DNA of 64,000 nt from CAVQJU01 sp963712905 (lineage in GTDB: Bacteria > Acidobacteriota > Vicinamibacteria > Vicinamibacterales > CAVVIG01): assembly GCA_963712905.1 (NCBI GenBank), contig CAVQJU010000009.1, forward strand, positions 186,001 through 250,000. Direction: 5' to 3'. Below, in pieces: positions 33,600 through 41,408 of this stretch. The first letter of the stretch is position 1, and each line of letters begins with the position of its first letter. Both the position numbers and the translations under genes were made by a program. The notes below the pieces were generated by a model. The model made no database searches, had not been told where the DNA came from, and saw nothing but the letters and a program-made list of their open reading frames with translations.

Positions 33600-34388
33600 C
33601 TACTTCTCGCCGTCGATCGCGGCGGTCCAGATGCTCACTTCGCGGGGCGTCAGCCGGCCCCGCGGTTCGACGCGGGCGTCGTCGTACGAAAGGTCGTTGA
33701 GATCGAAGACGTACTGTTCGCGCGAGAGCAGCGTGCCGTTGCAGACAGTGTCCGGCACCTCGTCGTTGTCGCGATCGGCAGCGAATCGCGCGAGCAGCGC
33801 GTCTGTCACCCAGCGCGGAATGTGGTGGCGGCGGCCGGGGTAGACGAACCCGAACATCACGAGATGGGCGAACAGCACGCGCCAGTGGGGCCCGAACCGA
33901 TCCATCAGCCGATGCCAGTCGAGTGACGGCCCCTGTCCGCGCAACAGATGCAGCACGTCGGCGCCGTCGAATCGCTCGCGTTCCTGAACGAACGCCTTGG
34001 ACCAGATGGTTTCCTCCGGCGGGCACAGGAGTACCGGCACCCCGAGGACTTCCGCGCTGACGGCGTGGGCGAACCACATCTCGTCGACGACGGCGACGCC
34101 GTTGCCTGAACCGAAGATCAAGTCCACGTATTCGGCGCCGCAGGACGCCTTCGCGAGCCAGTGAGGGAAGGTCAGGTCCGTGGCGTAGCCGGCGGCTCGA
34201 AAGAGATCGAGGGCCCGTGGAACGTCCGCCTCGCAAAGGAACAGATCGAGATCTTTCGTGAGGCGCTCGATGCCTGTGTAGTGGCCGAGCGCGAAAGCCC
34301 CGCCGACAAGGAAGGGTATGTTCGACAGCGACAGCCGTTCCAGCGCGTTGAGGTAGAACGCCGACGCGCCCTCGCTGCACGGAGTCAT
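33600..34388 (-). CDS. Nucleotidyltransferase-like protein
   Basis: A 262-residue cytosolic protein with the nucleotidyltransferase signature: VGGAFALGHY (G29-G30) followed by TKDLDLF (D46 and D48). The third acidic residue may be in AEYVDLIFG. This arrangement occurs in nucleotidyltransferase-fold proteins of the DUF6036/AbiEii-like group, some of which are toxin components; no antitoxin gene is adjacent. Its ATG overlaps the stop of the phosphoesterase gene (ATGA), so the two are co-translated. A link between a nucleotidyltransferase and a phosphoesterase suggests opposing activities, but that is inference. Confidence 0.75.
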   Translation of the reverse strand: MTPCSEGASAFYLNALERLSLSNIPFLVGGAFALGHYTGIERLTKDLDLFLCEADVPRALDLFRAAGYATDLTFPHWLAKASCGAEYVDLIFGSGNGVAVVDEMWFAHAVSAEVLGVPVLLCPPEETIWSKAFVQERERFDGADVLHLLRGQGPSLDWHRLMDRFGPHWRVLFAHLVMFGFVYPGRRHHIPRWVTDALLARFAADRDNDEVPDTVCNGTLLSREQYVFDLNDLSYDDARVEPRGRLTPREVSIWTAAIDGEK

Positions 34389-35116
34389 GCGGTCTCCGCC
34401 AGGTTGAACACGCGGAATGGCAGCCGGTCGGGAAACGTGCGGGTCAGCAGCGGCATCGACACGTTGTAGACGGGCACGCCCTTCGACGTTCTTCCCTCGG
34501 CGCGCCCCTGGTGTGCATGGCCGTGCACGACCAGCGAGACCGGGAAGCGGTTGATCGGATCCTCGAGGCGGCTCGAGCCGAGGAACGGATAGATCTCGAG
34601 GGGCTCGCCGCTCACCGTTTCCTCGACGGGCGCGTAGTGCATCAGCGCGACAACGTGTCTGGTGCGGAGGCGAGTCAGCGCCTTTTCGAGCTTGAGCGCC
34701 TCTTCGACCGCTTCGCGCGCAAACTCCTTGAGAACCGTTTCACCCCACGGTGCGAGCGCGCGCTTGCCGAACCCGCCGCCGAATCCTTTTGCGCCCGCGA
34801 TGCCGACGCCCAGCACCTCGCACGCGTCGCCATCGAGAACCGAGACGCCGGCATCCTTGAGGACGAGGGCGACGTCGGCTTGCTTACACGATTCGACGTC
34901 GTGGTTGCCCAGCACGGCGACGACAGGTATCCGCACGGAGCTGAGCTCGCGAGCGAGCACGTGCGCCTCCTCCGGGAGGCCCCTGTCGGTGAGGTCGCCT
35001 GCAATCAGCAGCAGATCGGCGGCCTCGACGATGCCCGAGAAGAGCGTCTGGAACGCCCCGTGCGACGTCGTGGTGCAGTGGAGATCCGCGATGAGCGCGA
35101 CGCGCACGGCAGCCAT
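34385..35116 (-). CDS. Calcineurin-like metallophosphoesterase
   Basis: A 243-residue protein with all motifs of the family: DLH (D11, H13), GDLTD, GNHD, a histidine in ALMHYAP, and GHAH near the C-terminus. These bind two metals and hydrolyse phosphomono- or diesters. No signal peptide, hence cytosolic. First gene of the pair with the nucleotidyltransferase at 33600, overlapping by ATGA. Substrate unknown; cyclic nucleotide or nucleic acid are both possible. Confidence 0.88.
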   Translation of the reverse strand: MAAVRVALIADLHCTTTSHGAFQTLFSGIVEAADLLLIAGDLTDRGLPEEAHVLARELSSVRIPVVAVLGNHDVESCKQADVALVLKDAGVSVLDGDACEVLGVGIAGAKGFGGGFGKRALAPWGETVLKEFAREAVEEALKLEKALTRLRTRHVVALMHYAPVEETVSGEPLEIYPFLGSSRLEDPINRFPVSLVVHGHAHQGRAEGRTSKGVPVYNVSMPLLTRTFPDRLPFRVFNLAETA

Positions 35117-35144
35117 GGCAGGCGCTTAGAACCGCGGCTGACGC

Positions 35145-36098
35145 TCAGGACGCCCGTGCATGGTCGAGCCGGGCAGCCTTGAACCAGTCGAGTGTCAGCT
35201 TCAGACCGTCGCTCAGGGGCACGGTCGGCTCGTAGCCCAGGAGGGCAGCCGCCTTGGAGATATCGGCCTGGGAATCGTGCACGTCGCCGGTGCGAGACGG
35301 CCCGTAAATCGCTTGAATCTGCGTGCCCGACAGGCGGTTCATGAGGCGCAGGAGGTCGTTCAGCGAGATCCGCCCTCCGGTGGCCATGTTGATCACCTCG
35401 CCAACGGCATCAGGCGCCTCGCACGCTCGCAGCACGCCGTCCACGACGTTGGCGACGTATGTGAAGTCGCGCGTCTGCTCGCCGTCGCCGTAAATCGTGG
35501 GCTGCCGACCAGAGAGCAGAGCCGCCGCGAACAACGAGATGACGCCCGAGTACGGCGAACCGGGATCCTGGCGCGGCCCGAAGACGTTGAAATACCGGAG
35601 GCACACAGTCGGGAAGCCGTAGAGGCGCGTGAACATCTGGCAGTACTGCTCGCCGACAAGCTTCTGCAGCGCGTACGGCGACAGCGGGTTCGGCTGCATG
35701 TCTTCGCGCTTCGGCAGGGTCGCCGTGTTGCCGTACGCGGACGATGAAGCCGCGTACACGAGGCGCTTGACGCCGGCTCGCTGAGCGGCCACGAGGACGT
35801 TGAGTGTCGCGGTGATGTTGGCCCGGTTCGAGGTCGCGGGATCCTTCACGGAGCGGGGAACGGAAGGGATCGCCGCCTGATGGAGCACGTAGTCGATTCC
35901 GTCCACGGCGCGTTCGGCGACCTCAGCATTGGCCAGGTCGCCCTCGAGAAACTCGGCCGACGGCGCCTCCGCCAGATTCGCGAGATTGCCAGTGACGAGG
36001 TTGTCAACGATCCGGACCCGCTGTCCGCGCCGCAACAACTCTGCAGCCAGATGAGAACCGATGAAGCCCGCGCCTCCAGTTACCAGGTATGAAGCCAC
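35145..36098 (-). CDS. NAD-dependent sugar-nucleotide epimerase/dehydratase (UDP-glucose 4-epimerase type)
   Basis: A 317-residue extended short-chain dehydrogenase. NAD-binding TGGAGFIGSH (7-16), SSSAYG (118-123), catalytic Y142 and K146 (YALQK), and RYFNVFGPRQDP typical of the WbpP/GalE-like branch. Such enzymes make UDP-galactose, UDP-GalNAc or related precursors for surface polysaccharides. The exact substrate cannot be told. Near the diguanylate cyclase and deacetylase genes, which would fit exopolysaccharide synthesis, though no glycosyltransferase is in the window. Confidence 0.88.
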   Translation of the reverse strand: MASYLVTGGAGFIGSHLAAELLRRGQRVRIVDNLVTGNLANLAEAPSAEFLEGDLANAEVAERAVDGIDYVLHQAAIPSVPRSVKDPATSNRANITATLNVLVAAQRAGVKRLVYAASSSAYGNTATLPKREDMQPNPLSPYALQKLVGEQYCQMFTRLYGFPTVCLRYFNVFGPRQDPGSPYSGVISLFAAALLSGRQPTIYGDGEQTRDFTYVANVVDGVLRACEAPDAVGEVINMATGGRISLNDLLRLMNRLSGTQIQAIYGPSRTGDVHDSQADISKAAALLGYEPTVPLSDGLKLTLDWFKAARLDHARAS

Positions 36099-36136
36099 GG
36101 CTTCGGATGTAGCAACTGAAGTGCCAGAACGCGCGC

Positions 36137-36874
36137 TTAGTGGGTCATGCCGCGCGACATGTCCTTCGCGGCATAGAGCGCGCGATCCGCCTCGTCGATC
36201 AGGCGTGCCGGTGCAGCGCCCTCGAGAACGCCGCGCTCGAGCGTCACGATGCCAATCGATGCGGTGGTGGCCACGTCATCGCTCCATCCGTGTTGAGCGA
36301 TCCGGCGCGCCACCCGATCCGCCAGTTGCCTGGCCGCCTGGCGCGTCGTGTGCGGTGCGACGATCATGAACTCGTCGCCTCCCCAGCGCGCGCCGTAATC
36401 GCTCGCGCGCAGCGTGCTGGTGATCGCCGTCGCGGCGCCGCGCAGGACGCGATCCCCCGCTGCGTGCCCGCCGAGATCGTTCACACGCTTGAACCCGTCG
36501 AGGTCGATCATGAGGAGCGACAGGGGCAGGCCGTAGCGTCTCGCGCGCTCCCATTCGGACTGGAGCCGGCTCTCAATCGCCCGCCGGTTGAGGAGGTTCG
36601 TGAGCGGATCCGTGGAGGCCAGCGTGCGCAGCGCGTCCGCCTGGCCACCGATGGAATATCCAAACGCCATGACAGCAATGGCCGAGGCAAGGGACACGTA
36701 CGCGTAGGTCAGGCCGCTGCCGATCAGTTCGTCTTGGATCGAACCAGATGAGCTCGACGCCAATCTCAGCAGCAGCAGACCCCCGGGCACGACAATCGAC
36801 GTGATTGCGCCGGCGATGGTGTACAGAACCCGACACGGAAGGCGCGACATGGCAGATGGGGATGCACGTCGCAT
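36137..36874 (-). CDS. Membrane diguanylate cyclase (GGDEF)
   Basis: A 245-residue protein. Two hydrophobic segments (about 17-38 and 56-76) anchor it in the membrane. The GGDEF domain has the active loop G165-G-D-E-F169 and, five residues before it, RASD (156-159), the RxxD inhibitory site. It should therefore make cyclic di-GMP and be subject to product inhibition. No sensory domain beyond the membrane part. Start could be ATG 36874 or ATG 36850; no clear ribosome-binding site decides. Confidence 0.9.
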   Translation of the reverse strand: MRRASPSAMSRLPCRVLYTIAGAITSIVVPGGLLLLRLASSSSGSIQDELIGSGLTYAYVSLASAIAVMAFGYSIGGQADALRTLASTDPLTNLLNRRAIESRLQSEWERARRYGLPLSLLMIDLDGFKRVNDLGGHAAGDRVLRGAATAITSTLRASDYGARWGGDEFMIVAPHTTRQAARQLADRVARRIAQHGWSDDVATTASIGIVTLERGVLEGAAPARLIDEADRALYAAKDMSRGMTH

Positions 36875-36881
36875 ACCACGC

Positions 36882-37661
36882 TCACGACCACGCGTCGTCG
36901 CCCCACCGCACCTGGTCGCCGTGACGAAGCAACGCTCGCCGGAGCGTCAGATACTGCTCGCCCCCGAGGCGCTTCATCAGTTTCTTCGCGTTCCAGATGA
37001 GCGCCTCCTGCGCGCAGGGACCGAATCGGCCGGTCGCGAGCGCTGCCGCTTTTTCGGCGGTCGTCCAACGACGGATGGCGAATCGGCCGAACAGGGTCAC
37101 GCCGTAGGCTTCGCGTGGCGCGGGCGTAGGTTCGGAGGTAAAAAGCACGGTATATCCGGCCTCCGCCGCCGCCCTCGCGACGGCCGGCGCGAAATCGCCG
37201 CCGGGAATCGATCCGATCCGGATGTCTTCTGACGGGATGTCGCTCAATACAGCCCGGCTGTGCGTCCACTCGTGAATGAGCTGGGACCACCCGCAGTGGC
37301 CCATCCGCAGCGGGTGCGAGCACGAGTGGCTCCCGATGCGATGCCCGCGGCGCTTGAGGTCGGTCAGACCGCGTCGTGTGACGAAGCCGGGCGTACCGAT
37401 GTAATTCACGGTGATGAAAAAGTTACCCACCAGGCCGCGCCGCTCGAGGGCGTCTGCGGCAGTCATCGCTCCGACGCCGCCATCATCGAAGGTCGGGACG
37501 ACGCTGCGGGCGGCAGCCTGACCGCCCGAGTGCAGGATGGCGTCGAGATGTGCATCGAACTGCCGCGGGGTCACTTTGTAGAGCGCGGCGTCGCGGCCGG
37601 CGAACCCGCTCGTGTCTTCGGCTCCCGCGGCGACGATGTCGTGATACATCGGGGCGCTCAC
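36882..37661 (-). CDS. Polysaccharide deacetylase-family protein
   Basis: The 259-residue product starts at GTG 37661 with GGAGGG at good spacing. The GTG overlaps the stop of the preceding frame (GTGA). Motifs of the NodB fold are present but altered: MYHDIV, then FDDGG (VPTFDDGGVGAMTAADALE) and HSCSHPLRMGHCGWSQL. The second motif matches the usual H(S/T)xxH metal ligands. There is no signal peptide with this start. The family removes acetyl or related groups from chitin-like or peptidoglycan sugars. A cytosolic member could act on a precursor. Confidence 0.8.
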   Translation of the reverse strand: MSAPMYHDIVAAGAEDTSGFAGRDAALYKVTPRQFDAHLDAILHSGGQAAARSVVPTFDDGGVGAMTAADALERRGLVGNFFITVNYIGTPGFVTRRGLTDLKRRGHRIGSHSCSHPLRMGHCGWSQLIHEWTHSRAVLSDIPSEDIRIGSIPGGDFAPAVARAAAEAGYTVLFTSEPTPAPREAYGVTLFGRFAIRRWTTAEKAAALATGRFGPCAQEALIWNAKKLMKRLGGEQYLTLRRALLRHGDQVRWGDDAWS

Positions 37662-38646
37662 GAGCGGCTGCCCTCCGAGTAGAGACGGCCGCCGCCGTCG
37701 CACCGTTCGCGCGCGCGCATCCTGATGAGCGCCGTCAGCCAGGGCTGACCCCACGCGGCGGACCGGCGTCCGCCGGTCGCGATCGGCACGGCGCGGCCCC
37801 CCTCAATCGACCGTAGCGTGTCCCTGATGGCATCGAGATGATCGAGAACCGCCCGGTGCTGGACCGCGATGTGCGATTCGCGAGGGTCGGCCGCCACGCG
37901 GAAATATCCGAAGATCGGCCGTGTCCGGCCGCTTGAAGCTCTCCACCGGAAATGCCAGCCTGGACTGAAAGAGTGTGGTCGTCGCCGGCGGGTTGTGAGT
38001 GGCCAGCACGATATCCCGGCACGTCACGGTGTGTCCGTTGGCGCGCACGGGCGAGCGGGCCGTCCGGGAGCGCCAGATATCTGCGCGGGTGAAAGCGAGC
38101 CTGATGCTCGAACCTGACGCCGGGCCCGCCGACGAGCGGCTCGGGCTCGACGACGTCGGCATTGAAGCCGAGCGCGCTCGCGATCGAAGCCTGCTGTTCG
38201 AAGCGCGTCTTGTCTTCGTCTGGTCGCGATGCGTGAAAGTATCCCGGCACGCGCTCGAACCCGCAGTCGATCTGTTCGTCGCGCACGATGGCCTCAATCC
38301 GGGCGATGGCGGCGAGGCCCGAATCCCAAGTGGCCCGTGCCCGGGAGTCGCCGATGTCGTCGACGAGCCGGGTCAACGGCATGTCGGTGACCATTGTGAG
38401 ATGTGCGCTGGTGTGTGCTGTGTCCGCCTCGACGCATCGGCCGCGCTCGAGCAGCACAACCGTACGGCCTTCGGCCGCGAGCAGGTACGCGGCCGTCAAC
38501 CCGGTGATCCCTCCACCGATGACCACGACGTCCGCGCGTGTGTCCGCATCGAGCGGCGGAAACGCCGGCAATCCGGGGCCCTCGAGCCAGTACGGCGTCG
38601 TGGTCCCTGTATGAGAAGCATTCGAAGTCTTCAAAGGTCGAGCCAT
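37658..38646 (-). pseudogene. FAD-dependent oxidoreductase, broken and shortened
   Basis: ATG 38646. The N-terminal half is intact: DVVVIGGGITGLTAAYLLAAEGRTVVLLERG (FAD-binding Rossmann motif) and TSAHLTMVTDMPL, as in DadA/ThiO-like oxidoreductases. Around 38060 the frame changes after ARFHPRRYLA; the next piece (ANGHTVTCRDIVLATHNPPA, FQSRLAFPVESFKRPDTAD) is in a second frame. Near 37910 an apparent extra C moves the frame to the third, giving FGYFRVAADPRESHIAVQ, and that frame runs to TGA 37658. About 25 residues expected after RRYLA are missing. The last 65 residues do not look like the family's usual C-terminus, so the gene may be chimeric. Confidence 0.65.
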
Positions 38647-38784
38647 GACGTCGCACCTGTCCTTTCCCATCCAGCGGACGCAAGGATCGGGACCTCGGCC
38701 AGCGCACCGCCGGAACATCGCTTGCAACCAGGCAGAGGCAGCTTATCGGGCTGGGGACACCACAGCAGTGCGAGGAGATGGGCC

Positions 38785-39357
38785 ATGGCAGAGACGGGAA
38801 GACTGCACGACGCGTTCCTCGACGAACTGCGCGATGCCTATGACGCCGAGAAACAGCTGACCAGGGCGCTGCCGAAGCTTACGCGCGCCGCATGCTCGCC
38901 GCAGTTGCGCGCGGCTTTCGAGACGCACCTCAAGGAAACGCTCGGGCACGTGCAGCGGCTCGAGCAGGTGTTCGACAGCCTCGGCGAGCAGGTCCGCGGG
39001 AAGCACTGCGATGGCATCGCCGGCATCATCAACGAAGGCAAGGCGACCATGGAAGAGGACTTCGACGAAGCGACCAGGGATGCCTGCCTGATCGCGGCGG
39101 GCCAGCGGGCCGAGCACTACGAGATCGCCGCGTACGGCACGCTCGTGGCGTGGGCTCGCGACATGGGACACCTCAAAGCGGCGGACCTCCTGCAGGCCAC
39201 GCTGGACGAGGAAAAAGCGGCTGACGAGACGCTGACGTTGCTGGCGCAAGGCGGCATCAACCAGCAGGCCGCGGACGCGTCGCACCCGCCGGAAGTGGTC
39301 ATCGCAGATGTCGTCGTGCCCGCCCGCTCGCGGCGACCGGCCGTTCACCGGAGGTAA
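38785..39357 (+). CDS. Ferritin-like DUF892 (YciE-type) protein
   Basis: A 190-residue helical protein starting at ATG 38785 after GAGGAG. The four-helix bundle has the DUF892 signature LHDAFLDELRDAYDAEKQLTRALPKL, TLGHVQRLEQVFDSLGE, GKHCDGIAGIINEG, AAGQRAEHYEIAAYGTLVAWA and LLQATLDEEKAADETL, with Glu/His residues placed as in di-iron sites. Such proteins are induced by stress, often next to KGG proteins; a KGG gene lies 7 kb away here. An extra tail after ADASHPPE is Pro/Arg-rich. Confidence 0.87.
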   Translation: MAETGRLHDAFLDELRDAYDAEKQLTRALPKLTRAACSPQLRAAFETHLKETLGHVQRLEQVFDSLGEQVRGKHCDGIAGIINEGKATMEEDFDEATRDACLIAAGQRAEHYEIAAYGTLVAWARDMGHLKAADLLQATLDEEKAADETLTLLAQGGINQQAADASHPPEVVIADVVVPARSRRPAVHRR

Positions 39358-39373
39358 ACGGCAGAACGATCAA

Positions 39374-39427
39374 CGCAGAGCACGCGGCGCCGCGTCGAGC
39401 GTCTCAGCGTGCTCCGCGTGCTCTGTG
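39374..39427. repeat. GCAGAGCACGCGG inverted repeat at a convergent junction
   Basis: Left arm 39374-39387 (CGCAGAGCACGCGG), right arm 39414-39427 (CCGCGTGCTCTGTG), complementary at 13 of 14 positions. It occupies the gap between the convergent ferritin-like and repressor genes and may serve as a bidirectional terminator. It is the same kind of spacer repeat as those in the 5-23 kb region, with another unit. Confidence 0.65.
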
Positions 39428-39451
39428 TTCTACGTTGTCGTCGACGGCCCG

Positions 39452-39892
39452 CTAATGCCGTGGCCGTTGCCACAACCGGATGAGCTCGGGCGCGCGCGGC
39501 AGGAAGTCGGCCAGCGTGCGCCCGTCGAGGACATCGAGAAACGCGCGCCGGGCGTCGCGCAGCACCTGCTTCAGCCCGCAGGCCGGTTCGATGGGGCACG
39601 TGTTCGTTGTCCGATCGAAGCATTCGACAAGATCGAAGTGCGGCTCGGTGAGGCGCACCAGCGCGCCGACGTTGATCTCGGCCGGCGGCCGGTTCAGCCG
39701 CAGGCCGCCCCCGCGCCCGCGCGTGCTGGCGACGAACTGCCGGTCCACCAGCAGCTGAACAATTTTTACAAGGTGGTGGTGGGAGACGCCGTACGCCCGG
39801 CTCACCTCGTCTACCGGCACGAGGCGATCCGGATGGGCCGCGAGGTAGAGCAGCAGGCGAAGCGAATAGTCGGAGAATTGTGTCAGTTGCAC
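39452..39892 (-). CDS. Rrf2-family repressor, NsrR-like
   Basis: A 146-residue regulator starting at GTG 39892. The winged helix (MQLTQFSDYSLRLLLYLAAH, YGVSHHHLVKIVQLL, VASTRGRGGGLRL) and three cysteines C91, C99 and C105 (ECFDRTTNTCPIEPACGLK) match NsrR, where they bind an Fe-S cluster that senses nitric oxide. E92-type spacing and SHHHLVKI are typical of that branch. It diverges from the multicopper oxidase gene with a 31-bp gap that holds a matching operator, so it probably represses that gene and itself. Confidence 0.85.
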   Translation of the reverse strand: MQLTQFSDYSLRLLLYLAAHPDRLVPVDEVSRAYGVSHHHLVKIVQLLVDRQFVASTRGRGGGLRLNRPPAEINVGALVRLTEPHFDLVECFDRTTNTCPIEPACGLKQVLRDARRAFLDVLDGRTLADFLPRAPELIRLWQRPRH

Positions 39893-39905
39893 GGAGGCAC
39901 CTTAT

Positions 39906-39929
39906 AAAGTATATTTTAAATACATGTTT
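39906..39929. promoter_or_regulatory. NsrR-type operator overlapping the oxidase start codon
   Basis: An AT-rich dyad in GC-rich surroundings: AAAGTATATTTTAAATACAT followed by GTTT. The half-site ATGTATTT (minus strand) faces its near-mirror AGTATATTT around one A/T. This is close to the known NsrR site built of two ATGTATTT-like halves. The site includes the ATG (39924) of the oxidase and lies 14 bases before the repressor GTG. Confidence 0.75.
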
Positions 39930-41396
39930 AGCGCCTGGGGTGCGCGCGCGGGAATCTGCCTGGTGGCGGCCACGCTCGCGCTGGCCGCATCGCCCGCCCG
40001 GGCGGAGCTCAGCCTTCAGCCGCCCGGCTGGGACAAAGACCTCAGGCTCGCCGAGGCGCCCGACCTCAATTCCGATCCTCGCATCGTCGAAATCAATATA
40101 GAGGCGCGCGTCGCGTCCATCGAACTGACGCCGGGCAAACGGGTTGACGCATGGACGTACAACGGCGGCATTCCCGGACCGCTCGTGCGCGCGCGCGTCG
40201 GCGATCGTCTGATCGTGCACTTCTCGAATCGCCTGCCGCAGGAGACGACGATCCACTGGCACGGCCTGCGGGTGCCGATTCAGATGGACGGCGTCCCCGA
40301 AGTGTCGCAGCCGCCGGTTCCGAACGGGGGAACGTTCACCTACGACTTCGTCCTGCCCGACGCGGGTCTCTTCTGGTATCACCCCCACGTCATGTCGGCC
40401 GCGCAGGTCGGGTTCGGCCTCTACGGGGCGCTGCTCGTCGAAGATCCGGCCGATCCGGTGAACGTCGCCGATCAGACGGTGCTCGTGCTGAGCGACATCG
40501 GCCTCGACGATCACGGCCACCTCGAGTCGCCGGACAGCGGCGGGTCTACCGGCATGGCGTTCGGTCGCGAGGGCAACCTCGTGCTGGTCAACGGCCGCGT
40601 CCGCCCGCGAATCGACGCTCGCGCCGGCGCGCCCCAGCGCTGGCGCATCGTCAACGCCGCGAAGAGCCGGTTCTTCGGGATCGATCTCGACGGCGAGCTG
40701 CTCACGCGGATTGGCGGCGACGGCGGCTTCATGGAGTACCCCGTCGAGTCCGACACGCTCGTGCTGGCGCCCGGCGAGCGCGCCGACGTGATCCTGGTGC
40801 CGCGCCGCGCGCCCGGCCGCGAGATCATCGTCCGGACGATTCCGTATAACAGGGGATACGGCAGCGTCGAGTTCAGGAGCGCCGACGATCTGATCGTCAT
40901 CGCCCTGGCCGACACGCCGGCCTACGCCGGGCCGCCGGTGCCGGCGCTGCTCGGCGCCCGGCGGACGATTGAGCCGCTCAGCACCGCCGGCGCCACGAGC
41001 GTGAACATCGAGTTCACGATCGCGCAGCTCGGGAACGGGACGTTCGTGTACGGCGTGAACGGCGTGCCGTTCGCGAAAAACCATTCCATCGCGGCGAAGC
41101 CCGGCGAGACGCAGGTGTGGACCATCGTCAACAAGACCAAGTGGTCGCACCCGTTCCACCTGCACGGGTTCTTCTTCCAGGTGCTCGACGAAAAGGGCCA
41201 GCCGGTTCGGCCGCTCGAGTGGAAGGACACCGTCAACGTGCCCTTCGAGCAGACGGTTCGCCTGGTCGTGCAGTACGACGACCGGCAGGGGAGCTGGATG
41301 TTCCACTGCCACATCCTCGACCACGCCGACGGCGGCCTGATGGGCATGGTCGATCTCGGCGTCCCGCACGTGGACCACTCGGAACACGTCCGATAA
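39924..41396 (+). CDS. Exported three-domain multicopper oxidase
   Basis: A 490-residue protein with a signal peptide (1-27). All copper-binding motifs are present: HWHG (111-114), HPH (153-155), HPFHLHG (409-415) and HCHILDH (461-467) with M473 as axial ligand. Thus one type 1 copper and one trinuclear centre, as in laccases and CueO. Possible roles: Cu(I), Fe(II) or phenol oxidation in the periplasm. The NsrR-type operator on its start codon suggests induction by nitric oxide, which is unusual for a laccase-type enzyme. It is not a two-domain copper nitrite reductase by length or motif pattern. Confidence 0.9.
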   Translation: MFSAWGARAGICLVAATLALAASPARAELSLQPPGWDKDLRLAEAPDLNSDPRIVEINIEARVASIELTPGKRVDAWTYNGGIPGPLVRARVGDRLIVHFSNRLPQETTIHWHGLRVPIQMDGVPEVSQPPVPNGGTFTYDFVLPDAGLFWYHPHVMSAAQVGFGLYGALLVEDPADPVNVADQTVLVLSDIGLDDHGHLESPDSGGSTGMAFGREGNLVLVNGRVRPRIDARAGAPQRWRIVNAAKSRFFGIDLDGELLTRIGGDGGFMEYPVESDTLVLAPGERADVILVPRRAPGREIIVRTIPYNRGYGSVEFRSADDLIVIALADTPAYAGPPVPALLGARRTIEPLSTAGATSVNIEFTIAQLGNGTFVYGVNGVPFAKNHSIAAKPGETQVWTIVNKTKWSHPFHLHGFFFQVLDEKGQPVRPLEWKDTVNVPFEQTVRLVVQYDDRQGSWMFHCHILDHADGGLMGMVDLGVPHVDHSEHVR

Positions 41397-41408
41397 CCGG
41401 ACTCCCGG

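Noticed and set aside
38000..38784. N-terminal extension of the ferritin-like protein from an in-frame start at 37999
   Set aside because: The extra 262 residues are antisense to the oxidoreductase and have no helix pattern; ATG 38785 has its own GAGGAG and matches the family start.
39924..41396. Copper nitrite reductase
   Set aside because: The protein is 490 residues with HWHG, HPH, HPFHLHG and HCHxxxH motifs of three-domain laccase-type oxidases, not the two-domain pattern of nitrite reductase.
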